The notes under the pieces are model-generated. The model had not been told where the DNA came from, ran no database searches, and was given only the letters and a program-made list of their open reading frames with translations. Made by a program: the position numbers and the translations under genes. From Pseudomonas sp. MWU16-30317 (GTDB lineage: Bacteria > Pseudomonadota > Gammaproteobacteria > Pseudomonadales > Pseudomonadaceae), in NCBI RefSeq assembly GCF_020515695.1, contig NZ_JAIWJA010000003.1, forward strand, positions 186,001-250,000: a stretch of DNA of 64,000 nt, in the 5' to 3' direction. This document shows, piece after piece, positions 35,696 through 44,692 of this stretch. Each line of letters starts with the position of its first letter. Within the stretch, counting starts at the first letter, position 1.

Positions 35696-38668
35696 TCAAA
35701 ACCGCAACTGCCACTGCCCGATCACCGCATGATTGCGGCTATTACTGCCCAACTCGCCGCTGTACCCCAACCCCAGACTCTGCCGCGCACTGAAGCCTAC
35801 ATCCAGCCCCGCTTCCACCATCAGGCTGTCCCGATCCAGCGCCGTGCCTTGCACGCTGAACGCACTGCCGCCGGCAAGAAACGCCTGCTTCGTGGATGAA
35901 TCTACATCGCCATACGTGTGCCGCCAGCCCAGGCTGCCTCGTGGCGTCAGGCTGATACCGTTGTCCAGCTGAGTCAGATGAGCGAAGCGCAGGCCCAGGG
36001 TAGTGGTGACGTTGTCCTGTGTCTGGGCGTTGACGTCCATTGCCGCAGCGCCGCCTTTCTCTTGATAGCTGTTGCGGTGGTAGCGTTGGTAGCCGAGGTT
36101 GGCGAAGGGTTCGAGATTGAGGCGGCCGCTGCCCAGCGCATAGCCCAGCTCGGCGAAGGCCTGCTGGCTGTTGGCGTGATAATCGCCGCGCGGGGTGTCG
36201 TTGAAGCCACTGAAACTGACCTGGCGTTTGCTCGATCCGTCGTGACCGCTGTAGGCCGCGCCCAGGCGCAACGCCAAGGGCCCGCTGTAGTGTTGCGCGT
36301 AAACGCCCAGGTGCCAGCTGTCGATATCTCCGCTCAGGCCCGAGGCATCCAGGCCGGTTTTCGAGTAACCGCCCAGCACGCCAAGGCGCCAGTCGCTGGG
36401 TATCGCCCAGTCGGCGCCCAGCACGGCGCCGTGGGTGCGCTGCTCCACGGCGCTGCTGCCATTGCTGCCGTCGAGCTTGCCGTAGCTGCTCAGGCCTTGC
36501 AGCCATAGGCGGCCCTGGGCGTTGGGGTCGTTGAGATTGCGGGCGCTGGCGGGCACACCCGTGTCCACCAGGATCGGGGTGTCCTTGTCATCGAGGCCGA
36601 CCATCAGCGCGCCGTTGCTGCTCATCGACTGCATGGCCGCCAACATGCTGCTGCCCACTTGCGCGCTGCCCGCCAGGGTCGCGGCGCCAAGGCTGGCGGT
36701 GGTGGCGCCGCTCAATTGAGTGATGGCGCTGCTGGCGGTGGCGGTGCTGGTGTTGAGCACCGCGTTATACAGCGCATTGCCCTGGCCCAGCTGACTGATG
36801 CTGCTGGCGGCGTTGCGGTCGCTGCTGTTGGTGGCGTAATTGGCGAAGGCGACATCGTTGCGTGCGTAGGCGAGGTCGACCTGGGTAGCGGTGTAGCTGA
36901 GGGTCGGGGTCAGGAATGCATAGTCGCTGGTGACTTTGCCGAAGGTGCCAGTGACCGCGCCGGCCTGCAGCACCGTGTAGTGGCTCAGCCACGGATAGTC
37001 GCCGGCGCTAGGCTGCACGGCCAGGGTCGCGCCATTGAGGTAAGCGGTACCGCCAACGCTCAACGGCGCACTGGTGCCGTCGGCATTGACGCCATAGGCG
37101 AGCGTGGCGCCGCTGTTCAGGGTCAGGTCGTGGTTGATGGTGGCGGTGCCCAGGGTGCTGTTGGTCAGCAACGTGCCATTGACGATCAGGTTGCCGACGC
37201 TGCCGCCACCGGCATACACGCCGCCGTTGTCCACAGTGAGGGTGCCCGCCACGCCGCCCTGGTTGATCAATGTGGCAGCGTTGGCGATCGCTCCGCCCTC
37301 GCTGAAGTCGCCGCTACCGGTCAGGGTCCAGGCGCCTTGATTGACCTGCAGCCATTCGAAGTTCTGGCTGGCGCCAAAGGTGCCACCACTGCCGCCAGCG
37401 GCGTCGAGGATCACCTGATCGCGGCCGGTGCCGCCGTCCACCAGGCCTGCGAAGCGCCCGCCGGTCAGTACGACGAGAGTGTCGTCGCCACCGCCAAGGC
37501 CCAACGCCAGGCCATTGCTGCCGCTGATCAAGCCACTGTTGGTGACTCTGTCCTTGTACTCGCCGACCAGATTGATACCGAAGCCGTTCAAGCCTTGGAT
37601 GGTGCCTTGGTTGATGATGGTCGTCGCGCCGACACCGGCGCCGTTGCTGCCGTCGTCTACCAGAATGCCGTTGTTGGCACCGCTCACCAGCGCGCCGCTG
37701 GCGTTGAACACATAGCCGCCGCCCAGCGCGATGCCTTCGCTGCCGTTGGCGAAGCCGTTCTTGTCGACGCCGCCAGCGCCAGTGCCCTGGATGATGCCGT
37801 AGTTTTCGATGTGGCCGATGAGGTCGATGTCGACGCCGTCACCATCGCCGTTGGCCTTGAGGCCGGCATAGGCGCCAGTGATGATGCCCCAGTTGTACAC
37901 CGTGCCATTGCCGTCCGAGCCATAACCCGAGCCATTGCGCCCGGTGATCTCGCCGCCCCGGAAGTTGGCCAGCGTCGCGCCGTTATCGGTGGTGATGCCA
38001 TGCCGGCCGCCGCTGATGATGCCGTAGTTCTGTACCGTGACGTTGCTGGCCGTATCGATATCGATGCCGTCGTATTTTTGCTCGTCGGTGTGGCTGTCGC
38101 CTGTGGATATCTCGCCCCAGTTGAAAATCGTCGCGTTGCTGCCGGTTTTCATGCCGTCGCTGGCATCGCCACGGATCAGCGCACCGGCGTAGTTATTGAC
38201 CGTGATGGCGACGCCGCCATCGCGCACCGCGTCGAGATCCAGCCCCTGGCCGGTGGAAGAATGAATGGTGCCGCGGTTGTTGAGGGTGAAGCTGCCTCCC
38301 GCGAAATTGCTGTCGATACGCAGGGCGTCGTCGTAGCCGTCGATGGTCGCTCCGCGCAAGTTGTTGATGACGTAGTTGCGCGACGACGCCTCCGAGCCGC
38401 TGCTGTCAATGGCCCGGCCAGTGGTGGATTTGATCAGGCCGGAGTTATCCACAACCACACCGGTGCCGCTGGTGGCGCCCTTGAGGCTTACCGCCTTGCT
38501 GGCGGAATAGATGATGCTGCCGGTGCTGGTGACGGTCAGGTGGTCGGAGCCGCTGAGTTCCTGCTGGGCCGTGGTGGCGGTGCTGACGGTGCCGCTGACG
38601 GCATGAACCGGACCGGCCAGAGTGGCCAAGGCAATAGCGAGGGCGAGTCGGTGCTGTGGATAAGTCAT
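35696..38668 (-). CDS. Type Va autotransporter
   Basis: A 990-residue surface protein. Seen: a signal peptide (LALAIALATLAGPVHAVSG), a beta-helix passenger (about 25-580) rich in repeats of the NxGxI/NWGxI type (VDNSGLIKS, NYGIISGG, NWGIITG), a linker (about 600-700), and a C-terminal 12-stranded barrel (about 710-990; GRLWLQGLSSYG, VLGGYSKTGLD) ending in aromatic WQLRF, the BAM-recognised terminus. The passenger resembles haemagglutinin-like autotransporters; no protease or lipase motif is visible, so adhesion is the most likely role. The first codons include a TTATCCACA 9-mer. The upstream region is strongly AT-rich. Confidence 0.88.
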   Translation of the reverse strand: MTYPQHRLALAIALATLAGPVHAVSGTVSTATTAQQELSGSDHLTVTSTGSIIYSASKAVSLKGATSGTGVVVDNSGLIKSTTGRAIDSSGSEASSRNYVINNLRGATIDGYDDALRIDSNFAGGSFTLNNRGTIHSSTGQGLDLDAVRDGGVAITVNNYAGALIRGDASDGMKTGSNATIFNWGEISTGDSHTDEQKYDGIDIDTASNVTVQNYGIISGGRHGITTDNGATLANFRGGEITGRNGSGYGSDGNGTVYNWGIITGAYAGLKANGDGDGVDIDLIGHIENYGIIQGTGAGGVDKNGFANGSEGIALGGGYVFNASGALVSGANNGILVDDGSNGAGVGATTIINQGTIQGLNGFGINLVGEYKDRVTNSGLISGSNGLALGLGGGDDTLVVLTGGRFAGLVDGGTGRDQVILDAAGGSGGTFGASQNFEWLQVNQGAWTLTGSGDFSEGGAIANAATLINQGGVAGTLTVDNGGVYAGGGSVGNLIVNGTLLTNSTLGTATINHDLTLNSGATLAYGVNADGTSAPLSVGGTAYLNGATLAVQPSAGDYPWLSHYTVLQAGAVTGTFGKVTSDYAFLTPTLSYTATQVDLAYARNDVAFANYATNSSDRNAASSISQLGQGNALYNAVLNTSTATASSAITQLSGATTASLGAATLAGSAQVGSSMLAAMQSMSSNGALMVGLDDKDTPILVDTGVPASARNLNDPNAQGRLWLQGLSSYGKLDGSNGSSAVEQRTHGAVLGADWAIPSDWRLGVLGGYSKTGLDASGLSGDIDSWHLGVYAQHYSGPLALRLGAAYSGHDGSSKRQVSFSGFNDTPRGDYHANSQQAFAELGYALGSGRLNLEPFANLGYQRYHRNSYQEKGGAAAMDVNAQTQDNVTTTLGLRFAHLTQLDNGISLTPRGSLGWRHTYGDVDSSTKQAFLAGGSAFSVQGTALDRDSLMVEAGLDVGFSARQSLGLGYSGELGSNSRNHAVIGQWQLRF

Positions 38669-38778
38669 GACGACGGCTTGTTGTTGGGTGGGCCGTCTTG
38701 TATAGCGATTTAATATTACGGTTTTTTTATATAGCTGAATAATTTGCTACAAACGCTGGGTGTGGTTGAGATGCGGCT

Positions 38779-38844
38779 GGCGCGTTTGCGGGCAAGCCCG
38801 CTCCCACAGAGATTGCATTAACTGTGGGAGCGGGGTCTGCACGC
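38779..38844. repeat. REPIN
   Basis: Arms GCGGGCAAGCCCGCTCCCAC and GTGGGAGCGGGGTCTGCACG; the right arm has drifted from the core. It lies between the autotransporter start and the GNAT gene stop. Confidence 0.75.
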
Positions 38845-38852
38845 TAAGCTTT

Positions 38853-39542
38853 TCAGCCCGCTACCAAGGTCGGCTGGCGGCACTCGGGCAGCGTTTTCAC
38901 CTGGCCGCTCGCGGTCTGGTTGGTCTCCGATAACCAGATTTCGAAGCCGGATTCGATCATCGGCCATTGCTCGTCCATGATCGCGAACCAGGCGGTGTCG
39001 CGGTTACGGCCTTTGACCACCATGTGCTGGTGGAATACGCCCTCGGGGCTGAAGCCAAAGCGCTCGGCAGCGCGGCGCGAGCGCAGGTTGGCGTTGTCGC
39101 ACTTCCATTCGACACGCCGGTACCCCAACTCGAAGGCCAGCTTGGCCAGCAGATAGACCGCTTCGGTGCCCTTTGGGGTGCGTTGCATGGGGGCGCCGAA
39201 GGCCACGTGACCGATTTCCAGACGGCCGTGGGCGGGGAAGATGGACATCAGGCTGAGGATGCCTTCGGCGTTGCCGGTGGCCACATCGACCGCGCAAAAG
39301 CCCAGCGGATCGTCGCTGATGGCATAGCCGTCGAGCCAGATATCGAACAGTTCGCGGTCCTTGAACGGGCCATACGGCAGGAAATCCCAGAACACCGGGT
39401 CGGCACCGGCGCCTTGCAGCGCCTCCCACAGGTCATCGCTATGGCGCACGGGGTCGAGCTTTTCGAGGCGCACGAAGCGTCCGGTGAGGGTGCTGGCAAC
39501 AGGCTTGGGTACCGTTTTCCAGTTTAATTCTCGAGTCGACAT
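38853..39542 (-). CDS. GNAT acetyltransferase (RimJ/RimL type)
   Basis: A 229-residue N-acetyltransferase. Seen: LTGRFVRLEKLDPVRHSDDLWEAL at the N-terminus, LSLMSIFPAHGRLEIGHVAFG, the acetyl-CoA segment QRTPKGTEAVYLLAKLAFE, and YRRVEWKCDNANLRSRRAAERFGFSPEGVFHQHMVVKGRNRDTAWF, typical of the COG1670 group. The substrate is unknown. AGGAG precedes the ATG. It overlaps the upstream GNAT gene by 19 nt, so the two are translationally coupled. Confidence 0.85.
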   Translation of the reverse strand: MSTRELNWKTVPKPVASTLTGRFVRLEKLDPVRHSDDLWEALQGAGADPVFWDFLPYGPFKDRELFDIWLDGYAISDDPLGFCAVDVATGNAEGILSLMSIFPAHGRLEIGHVAFGAPMQRTPKGTEAVYLLAKLAFELGYRRVEWKCDNANLRSRRAAERFGFSPEGVFHQHMVVKGRNRDTAWFAIMDEQWPMIESGFEIWLSETNQTASGQVKTLPECRQPTLVAG

Positions 39543-39994
39543 GGAAGCTCCTGGAGGGACTGGCGAAATTGGATATAGCCCGGGCGTTCGGCGACGCGCT
39601 CGTACAGTGTAATCGCTGTGCTGTTGGTCTCGTGAGTCAGCCAGTGAACTTTGATGCAGCCATCACGCTTGGCGCTAGCGTAGACGAATTCAATCAACTG
39701 GCGACCAATACCGGTGCCGCGCACAGTAGTGTCGACGATTAGATCCTGTAGATAGCAAGAGTTCTCTATCGACCAGCAAGAACGATGATAAATGTAGTGG
39801 ACCATGCCGACCGCCACCCCATCTTGCCAGGCCAGTGCGGCGTTGATCGGTTCGGCGGTGTCGAGCATGCACGCCCAGGTGACGGCCGTGACCTCGGCGG
39901 GGATGTCAGTGTTGTAGAAACGCTGGTAGGCCTGCCACAGGGGCAGCCAGTGGCTGTGGTCGGCGGCGGTGACGGGGCGGAGGGTGACGGTCAT
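39524..39994 (-). CDS. GNAT acetyltransferase (small)
   Basis: A 156-residue GNAT protein: LRPVTAADHSHWLPLWQAYQRFY opening, VHYIYHRSCWSIENSCYLQDLIVDTTVRGTGIGRQLIEFVYASAK with the acetyl-CoA pyrophosphate loop RGTGIG, and WLTHETNSTAITLYERVAERPGYIQF. It resembles amine or amino-acid N-acetyltransferases of pseudomonads. AAGGA lies before the ATG. First gene of a two-gene overlapping unit with the RimJ-like gene. Confidence 0.87.
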   Translation of the reverse strand: MTVTLRPVTAADHSHWLPLWQAYQRFYNTDIPAEVTAVTWACMLDTAEPINAALAWQDGVAVGMVHYIYHRSCWSIENSCYLQDLIVDTTVRGTGIGRQLIEFVYASAKRDGCIKVHWLTHETNSTAITLYERVAERPGYIQFRQSLQELPCRLEN

Positions 39995-40042
39995 GGATTG
40001 GAATCCTTGGGGGCTGGCCGGGGGGTTTGTGTCGATGCGGAG

Positions 40043-40107
40043 GGCCTATTCGCGAGCACGCTCTCTGAGCCATATACCTGTAGGAGCAAGGCTTGCCCGC
40101 GAAGGCT
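40043..40107. repeat. REPIN (degenerate left arm)
   Basis: The left arm GGCCTATTCGCGAGCACGC is worn; the right arm CCTGTAGGAGCAAGGCTTGC is close to consensus. Confidence 0.75.
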
Positions 40108-40167
40108 GAGTGTCGACCTCAGTTGTCGTACCTGACACGACCTGTAGCGTGCTTCAGGCAGTTAGCA

Positions 40168-40794
40168 TCAAAGGTTTTTCATTGCGCCAGCGAGGGCCTG
40201 ATCACCGGGATCCCTACTGGCACTCAACCCGGCCTTGACCCCCTGCAAATCGGCGGTCGAACGATTCTGGCCAAGCTTGCGCTTGCCGTGCAGGCGAGCA
40301 ATCGGGATGGAAAACCCGACGATGGCCCTGAGCATGCCGTCGATGTAGTCCGCTGGCGCATCGCTGACCGACCACGGCTGCGCCTGGCGCGCTTCATGGC
40401 GGTCGGTCAGGCCACTGACTACCTGCAGCAAGCGCTGCGCATCGGTGAATACTTCGGCCTGGCCGTAAGCGTGCACGGTCTCGTAGTTCCAGGTCGGCAC
40501 CACCTTGCCGTGCTCGGCCTTGGCCGCATAAAACCCGGGGCTGATATAGGCATCCACGCCAGGGAAGATCACCATCACCTCACCTGCGGCCAACGCCCGC
40601 CAGTGCGGATTGGCCCGCGCCAGATGCCCGTGCAAGGTGCCGAACTCACCGGCATCCGGCTCCAGCAACAGCGGTATGTGGCTGGCCTCGAGGCCATCCG
40701 GCCCATGGCTGACCAGGATCGCCAGGCGCGTGGCGAGGATATGCCCGTGCAGCTCGGGCAGAGAGTCGAGGCGAAACGCAGCGGGCGTGTACAT
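40168..40794 (-). CDS. PaiB-family FMN-binding protein
   Basis: A 208-residue split-barrel flavin-binding protein of the PaiB/FMN-binding negative transcriptional regulator family. Seen: MYTPAAFR opening (nearly invariant in the family), HIPLLLEPDAGEFGTLHGHLARANPHW, VIFPGVDAYISPGFY, VVPTWNYETVHAYG and the C-terminal KRKLGQNRSTADLQGV. In Bacillus PaiB affects sporulation and protease genes; here an oxidoreductase or regulatory role is possible. CAGGAA precedes the ATG. It is divergent from a MocR gene, whose start is 93 nt away. Confidence 0.88.
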   Translation of the reverse strand: MYTPAAFRLDSLPELHGHILATRLAILVSHGPDGLEASHIPLLLEPDAGEFGTLHGHLARANPHWRALAAGEVMVIFPGVDAYISPGFYAAKAEHGKVVPTWNYETVHAYGQAEVFTDAQRLLQVVSGLTDRHEARQAQPWSVSDAPADYIDGMLRAIVGFSIPIARLHGKRKLGQNRSTADLQGVKAGLSASRDPGDQALAGAMKNL

Positions 40795-40844
40795 GGCGTG
40801 ATTCCTGTGACGGATGCATTCATCCTAGGCATGATATTGGCCTT

Positions 40845-40881
40845 GTCCAAGATCCATTAATTGCTATTTAGCCAGGTCCAA
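40845..40881. promoter_or_regulatory. Direct repeat GTCCAA in the paiB-mocR intergenic region
   Basis: GTCCAA occurs at 40845-40850 and 40876-40881, 31 bp apart (about three turns). MocR/PdxR regulators often bind direct repeats near their own promoters, so this is a candidate site. Confidence 0.35.
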
Positions 40882-40887
40882 TCGTTT

Positions 40888-42435
40888 ATGGTCAGCCCCG
40901 TCGCTCTGCCCTTCGATCCCTCCGGCATTCAGCTCGACCGTCGCCAAGGGCTCAGCCGTCAGCTGTACCAGGCGCTGCGCACGCGCGTGCTCGAGGGCAA
41001 ACTCGGCTGTGGCACACGAATGCCGGCCAGCCGCGACCTGGCCAAGGCCCTGGGCATATCGCGTAACAGCGTGGTGCGCGCCTATGATCAGCTATATGCC
41101 GAAGGCTTTATCGAGGGACGGGTAGGGGACGGAACCTATATCGCCGAAATAGTGACGCAGATAGCGTCAAGTGGCAGTGCCACAAAAAAACTATCCACAA
41201 ATATATCCACAGGGTTAAGCACAGGCTTATCCCCAGGGTTATCCACAAAAGTGGCCCCTTTGACTGTGGATTCATACAGTTCAGCGTTGCAAACCCAGTG
41301 CGCCAGACGCTTGGATAATCACCACGTTGCCAATCCACGAGGCGGAGAACCTGGTGCATTTCGCGTGGGGATTCCAGCCTTCGATCTGTTCCCTTTCGAC
41401 GTTTGGGCCAAGCTGCACGGGGCTTTCTGGCGCAAGGCCGATCTTGCCCGACTGGGCTATGGCGACCCGGCGGGGGATGCACGGTTACGCGAGCTGATCG
41501 CCGCTTACCTGCGCAGCTCCCGAGGCTTGCAGTGCACACCTGAGCAGATTCTGATCACCTGTGGTGCACAGCAGGCAATAAGCGTTTGTGCACAGCTGCT
41601 GATCGAGCCCGGCGACAGTGTCGCTGTGGAAAACCCGGGCTACCGGGCTGCCATTCACGCGCTGGCCAATGCCGGGGCGCGGCTGCACGGTGTAGCGGTG
41701 GATGAAGAGGGCTTCGACACCGCGCAACTCGACGCGTTGGACGATTGCCGCCTGGCCTACGTGACGCCCGCCCATCAATACCCTACGGGCGTGACGCTGA
41801 GCCTGAGCCGCCGGCTGGCCCTGCTGGAGTGGGCGCAGCGGCGCAACGGCTGGATCATCGAGGATGACTACGACGGCGAATATCGCTACAGCGGTGCCCC
41901 GTTGGCACCCCTGGCGGCACTGGATCGGCACGGGCGCGTGTTGTACGTGGGCACGTTCGGCAAAGTGGCGTTCCCGGCGTTGCGCCTGGGTTATCTGGTG
42001 TTACCGCCAGCCTTGGTGCAGACCTTCGTCCGGCGCCTGGGTGTAGAGGGTCGCAGCCTGGAAATCGGCAGCCAGGCGGTAATGGCGCAATTTATCGCCG
42101 ACGGTCATTTTCAACGGCACATCCGCCGGATGCGCCGGGCCGCGTTGAGTCGCCGTGATACCTTGCTGGCGCATTGGCCAGCGGATATCGCCGGGTGCGG
42201 GCCCCTGCCTGAGGTGTCGGCAGGATTGCATGTGAAAGTGCCTGTGGATAACCCTGAGCGGGAGCGCGAATTGCTGGATAAGGCGGCTGCGGTGGGGGTT
42301 GAGATGACGCCGCTCGCAAGTTATTGGCTGCCGGGCAGTGGTGTGGACAAGAGTGGGCTGGTGCTTGGTTTTGCGGCGGTGCCGGAACCGGCGATTCGTG
42401 AGGCGCTGGGCAAGTTGGATAAAGCTTGGCGCTGA
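40888..42435 (+). CDS. MocR/PdxR-type GntR regulator with aminotransferase domain
   Basis: A 515-residue chimeric regulator: GntR winged helix (about 10-80; GLSRQLYQALRTRVLEGKLGCGTRMPASRDLAKALGISRNSVVRAYDQL), a linker made of five LSTG-like repeats, and a fold-type I aminotransferase domain (about 150-515) retaining the PLP lysine (YVGTFGKVAFPALRLGYLV) and DDYDGEYRY. Such proteins sense PLP or amino-compound aldimines and usually control the divergent gene, here the paiB-like one. ATG 40888 was chosen over an in-frame TTG at 40861 since it fits family length. Confidence 0.88.
   Translation: MVSPVALPFDPSGIQLDRRQGLSRQLYQALRTRVLEGKLGCGTRMPASRDLAKALGISRNSVVRAYDQLYAEGFIEGRVGDGTYIAEIVTQIASSGSATKKLSTNISTGLSTGLSPGLSTKVAPLTVDSYSSALQTQCARRLDNHHVANPRGGEPGAFRVGIPAFDLFPFDVWAKLHGAFWRKADLARLGYGDPAGDARLRELIAAYLRSSRGLQCTPEQILITCGAQQAISVCAQLLIEPGDSVAVENPGYRAAIHALANAGARLHGVAVDEEGFDTAQLDALDDCRLAYVTPAHQYPTGVTLSLSRRLALLEWAQRRNGWIIEDDYDGEYRYSGAPLAPLAALDRHGRVLYVGTFGKVAFPALRLGYLVLPPALVQTFVRRLGVEGRSLEIGSQAVMAQFIADGHFQRHIRRMRRAALSRRDTLLAHWPADIAGCGPLPEVSAGLHVKVPVDNPERERELLDKAAAVGVEMTPLASYWLPGSGVDKSGLVLGFAAVPEPAIREALGKLDKAWR
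41192..41250 (+). repeat. 12-bp tandem repeat inside the MocR linker
   Basis: Five units in register: TATCCACAAATA, TATCCACAGGGT, TAAGCACAGGCT, TATCCCCAGGGT, TATCCACAAAAG. They encode STN-I/STG-L/STG-L/SPG-L/STK. Most units contain a DnaA-box-like 9-mer; 41239-41247 is exactly TTATCCACA. Confidence 0.85.
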
Positions 42436-42543
42436 AACGATTTGAATCACTCTAGCGCTCTATCTCGCGAACCCTCGACGCTTTTCGGATTCGAACCCTC
42501 TTGTGCGCATTGGCGCCCAGGCTCTTCCAACAGGATTTAACGC

Positions 42544-43437
42544 ATGCCGGAAATGATCGTCAAAAAGCTTCTATTGGTTCGCAAGACCGTGACCTACATC
42601 GGCTGGTCGTTGTTCTGGCTGCTGATCTGGGACGTGATTGTCACCGTCGATTTCATGCTGTTTCTGGAGCGTAAGTACACGTTGCCAGCGCTGCCCTTGA
42701 CACTGCTGGGTTCGGCGCTGGTGGTGCTGACCAGTTTTCGTAATTCGAGTGCCTACAACCGTTGGTGGGAAGCCCGCACGCTGTGGGGCGCGCTGGTCAA
42801 CAACTCGCGCAGTTTCGCGCGGCAGATTCTTACCCTGATCGACGATGATCACGGCATCAACCCGGTCAAGGCGACCTTGCTGCGCCGCCATGTGGCCTAT
42901 GTGAAGTGTCTGTCGGCGCACCTCAAGGGCCGGCCATGCGATGAAGAGGTGCTGCAATACATTTCAGCGCAGGAATTCGCCAAGGCGCAGACCACCAATA
43001 ACTTCCCCAACGATTTGCTCAACAGCTCGGCCGCCTTGCTGGTCAAGGAGTACCGCGCCGGACGCCTGGACAGCATCCGCATGGCCAGGCTCGAGTCGAC
43101 GCTAGTGGAAATTTCCAACTGCCAGGGCGGCATGGAGCGTATCGCCAACACGCCATTGCCCTATCCCTATGTGATGTTCCCGAAGCTGTTCATCACCCTG
43201 TTCTGCATCATCGTGCCGATCGGGCTGGTGGAAACGCTGGGTTGGTACACGCCGCTGGCCTCCACCGTTGTGGGTTTCATGCTGCTGGCAATCGAGAAGA
43301 TCGGCAGCGCGCTGCAAAGCCCGTTCCTGGCCAGCGAGCACGAAATCCAGATGACCGCTCTGTGTCAGAACATCGAGAAAAACCTCGACTCGATGCTGCG
43401 CGACGCCCAGGACGAGCGGTTGCCGGCGTTGGTGTGA
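42544..43437 (+). CDS. Bestrophin/UPF0187-family channel protein
   Basis: A 297-residue membrane protein of the bestrophin family, expected to form a pentameric ion channel in the inner membrane. Seen: two N-terminal membrane helices (about 18-40 and 47-62), the family motif RNSSAYNRWWEARTLWGALVNNSRSFARQIL, LPYPYVMFPKLFITLFCIIVPIGLVETLGWYTPLASTVVGFMLLAIEKIG (two more helices) and the conserved PF(L)-EH-Q segment SPFLASEHEIQMTALC. The substrate ion cannot be read from sequence. AGGA lies before the ATG. The neighbours are not functionally related. Confidence 0.88.
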   Translation: MPEMIVKKLLLVRKTVTYIGWSLFWLLIWDVIVTVDFMLFLERKYTLPALPLTLLGSALVVLTSFRNSSAYNRWWEARTLWGALVNNSRSFARQILTLIDDDHGINPVKATLLRRHVAYVKCLSAHLKGRPCDEEVLQYISAQEFAKAQTTNNFPNDLLNSSAALLVKEYRAGRLDSIRMARLESTLVEISNCQGGMERIANTPLPYPYVMFPKLFITLFCIIVPIGLVETLGWYTPLASTVVGFMLLAIEKIGSALQSPFLASEHEIQMTALCQNIEKNLDSMLRDAQDERLPALV

Positions 43438-43491
43438 TCAAGGCGTGAAGACGGACTTGAGACCACCCTCACCGGAGAGGGCTTCTCCCGA

Positions 43492-44487
43492 TCAACCCAG
43501 CAGTTCACCACACAGATCCAGCTCTACCAAACGGCGCACCTCGTCGAAGCTCAAGCCCACGCCCAGCAAGCCATGCAGCTTGCCCAAGGCGGCCTCGCGG
43601 GTCATGCCGCCGCCCGATAGCACACCTACATCGCGCAGGCGTGCGCCGGCTTCATACACATCCAGCTCCACGCCGCCTTCATGGCATTGAGTGATCGCCA
43701 CCACGATGATGCCGCGGTTGCGCGCGTTGCGCAGGGCTTCGATGAACAGGCTGTTGTCGCTCGGGCCGGTGCCGCTGCCGAAGCATTCGAGTATCAGCGC
43801 CTGGATGCCGCTGTCGAGTACCGCCTGCAGCAGGCGCACGTCGAAGCCCGGTACCAGTGGGAGTACGCCGACTTTGGCCTGGGCCTTGGGCTGGCGGTAG
43901 TCGAGCTGGCTCGGCAGGGCGCCGACGGCTGTGCCGCCGCCATTGCGTTGCAGGGCGCGGAACGGGTGGCGGCCGAAGCTGCGGATCTTGGCGCAGCGGC
44001 TCGGTGGCAGCAGTTCGCCATGGAAATACAGCTGCACGCCAGCGGGTTGGCCTGCGCCAAGGGCCAGCAGGGCGCCATTAAGGTTTTCCCAGGCGTCGCT
44101 ATCCGCCGCGCCGGCCGGCAGCATGGCGCCGGTGAACAGTACCGGGGCGGGCAAACCCAGCAGTTGGAAGCTCAAGGCGGCGGCGCTGTAGGCCAGGGTG
44201 TCGGTGCCGTGCAGCACCAGGACAGCATCGCACTTGTCTACCAGCACGGCATGCACGATGGCTTCGCGCAGCAGCTGCCAGTACGCGGGCGACATATTGG
44301 CACTGTCGATCAGTGGCAGCAGTTCGAGGAAGGTCCAGTGCGGCACCTGCAGTTCAGGCTGGGCATCCAGTTGCGCGCGCATCCGCGCCTCGAAGCCCGA
44401 GGCCGGGGCGAGGCCGTTGGCGCTGGCCTGCATGCCGATGGTGCCTCCGGTATAGAGAACCTTGATGTGTTGCGCGGGAGAGGTCAT
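43492..44487 (-). CDS. ansA: L-asparaginase (type I)
   Basis: A 331-residue cytoplasmic asparaginase converting asparagine to aspartate and ammonia. Seen: the first active-site threonine in VLYTGGTIGM, the second active-site block VLHGTDTLAYSAAALSFQLLG (HGTDT), PVLFTGAMLPAG, and LILECFGSGTGP. No signal peptide. The ATG at 44487 is preceded by AGGA; an upstream in-frame extension to 44646 runs through the aspA terminator and is not coding. It is downstream of aspA on the same strand with a terminator between, so it is probably transcribed separately. Confidence 0.9.
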   Translation of the reverse strand: MTSPAQHIKVLYTGGTIGMQASANGLAPASGFEARMRAQLDAQPELQVPHWTFLELLPLIDSANMSPAYWQLLREAIVHAVLVDKCDAVLVLHGTDTLAYSAAALSFQLLGLPAPVLFTGAMLPAGAADSDAWENLNGALLALGAGQPAGVQLYFHGELLPPSRCAKIRSFGRHPFRALQRNGGGTAVGALPSQLDYRQPKAQAKVGVLPLVPGFDVRLLQAVLDSGIQALILECFGSGTGPSDNSLFIEALRNARNRGIIVVAITQCHEGGVELDVYEAGARLRDVGVLSGGGMTREAALGKLHGLLGVGLSFDEVRRLVELDLCGELLG

Positions 44488-44604
44488 GGCCAGTCCTGTT
44501 TGTATTGGTTGTTGGATTGGGAGCCAATCCAGGGTCGATCTTGGAATTTTGTGCAAGTTTCGCCGGCGAAGAGGCCCTCGGCAGCCCCGTGATTCTCGCA
44601 CAGT

Positions 44605-44645
44605 GAATAAAAAAAGGGCCCGCAGCCAGAAGCTGCGAGCCCTCA
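44605..44645 (-). terminator. Intrinsic terminator of aspA
   Basis: Read on the minus strand: GGGCTCGCAGC, loop TTCTG, GCTGCGGGCCC, then TTTTTTATT. It lies 48 nt after the aspA stop and ahead of ansA. Confidence 0.88.
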
Positions 44646-44692
44646 AAAGGTGAGAGGTGTCTAGTCTCTCGACCTGGTGAGCAGTGCCGGCA

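Noticed and set aside
36659..38713. 684-codon plus-strand frame opposite the autotransporter
   Set aside because: Mirror of the repetitive passenger; composition is Ala/Val/Gly/Asp only.
41192..41250. Possible CRISPR-like array
   Set aside because: Units are 12 bp with no spacers and lie in frame inside a coding region.
44555..44580. REP fragment CGCCGGCGAAGAGGCC near ansA
   Set aside because: Only the outer tip of an arm is present with no core or partner; too short to call.
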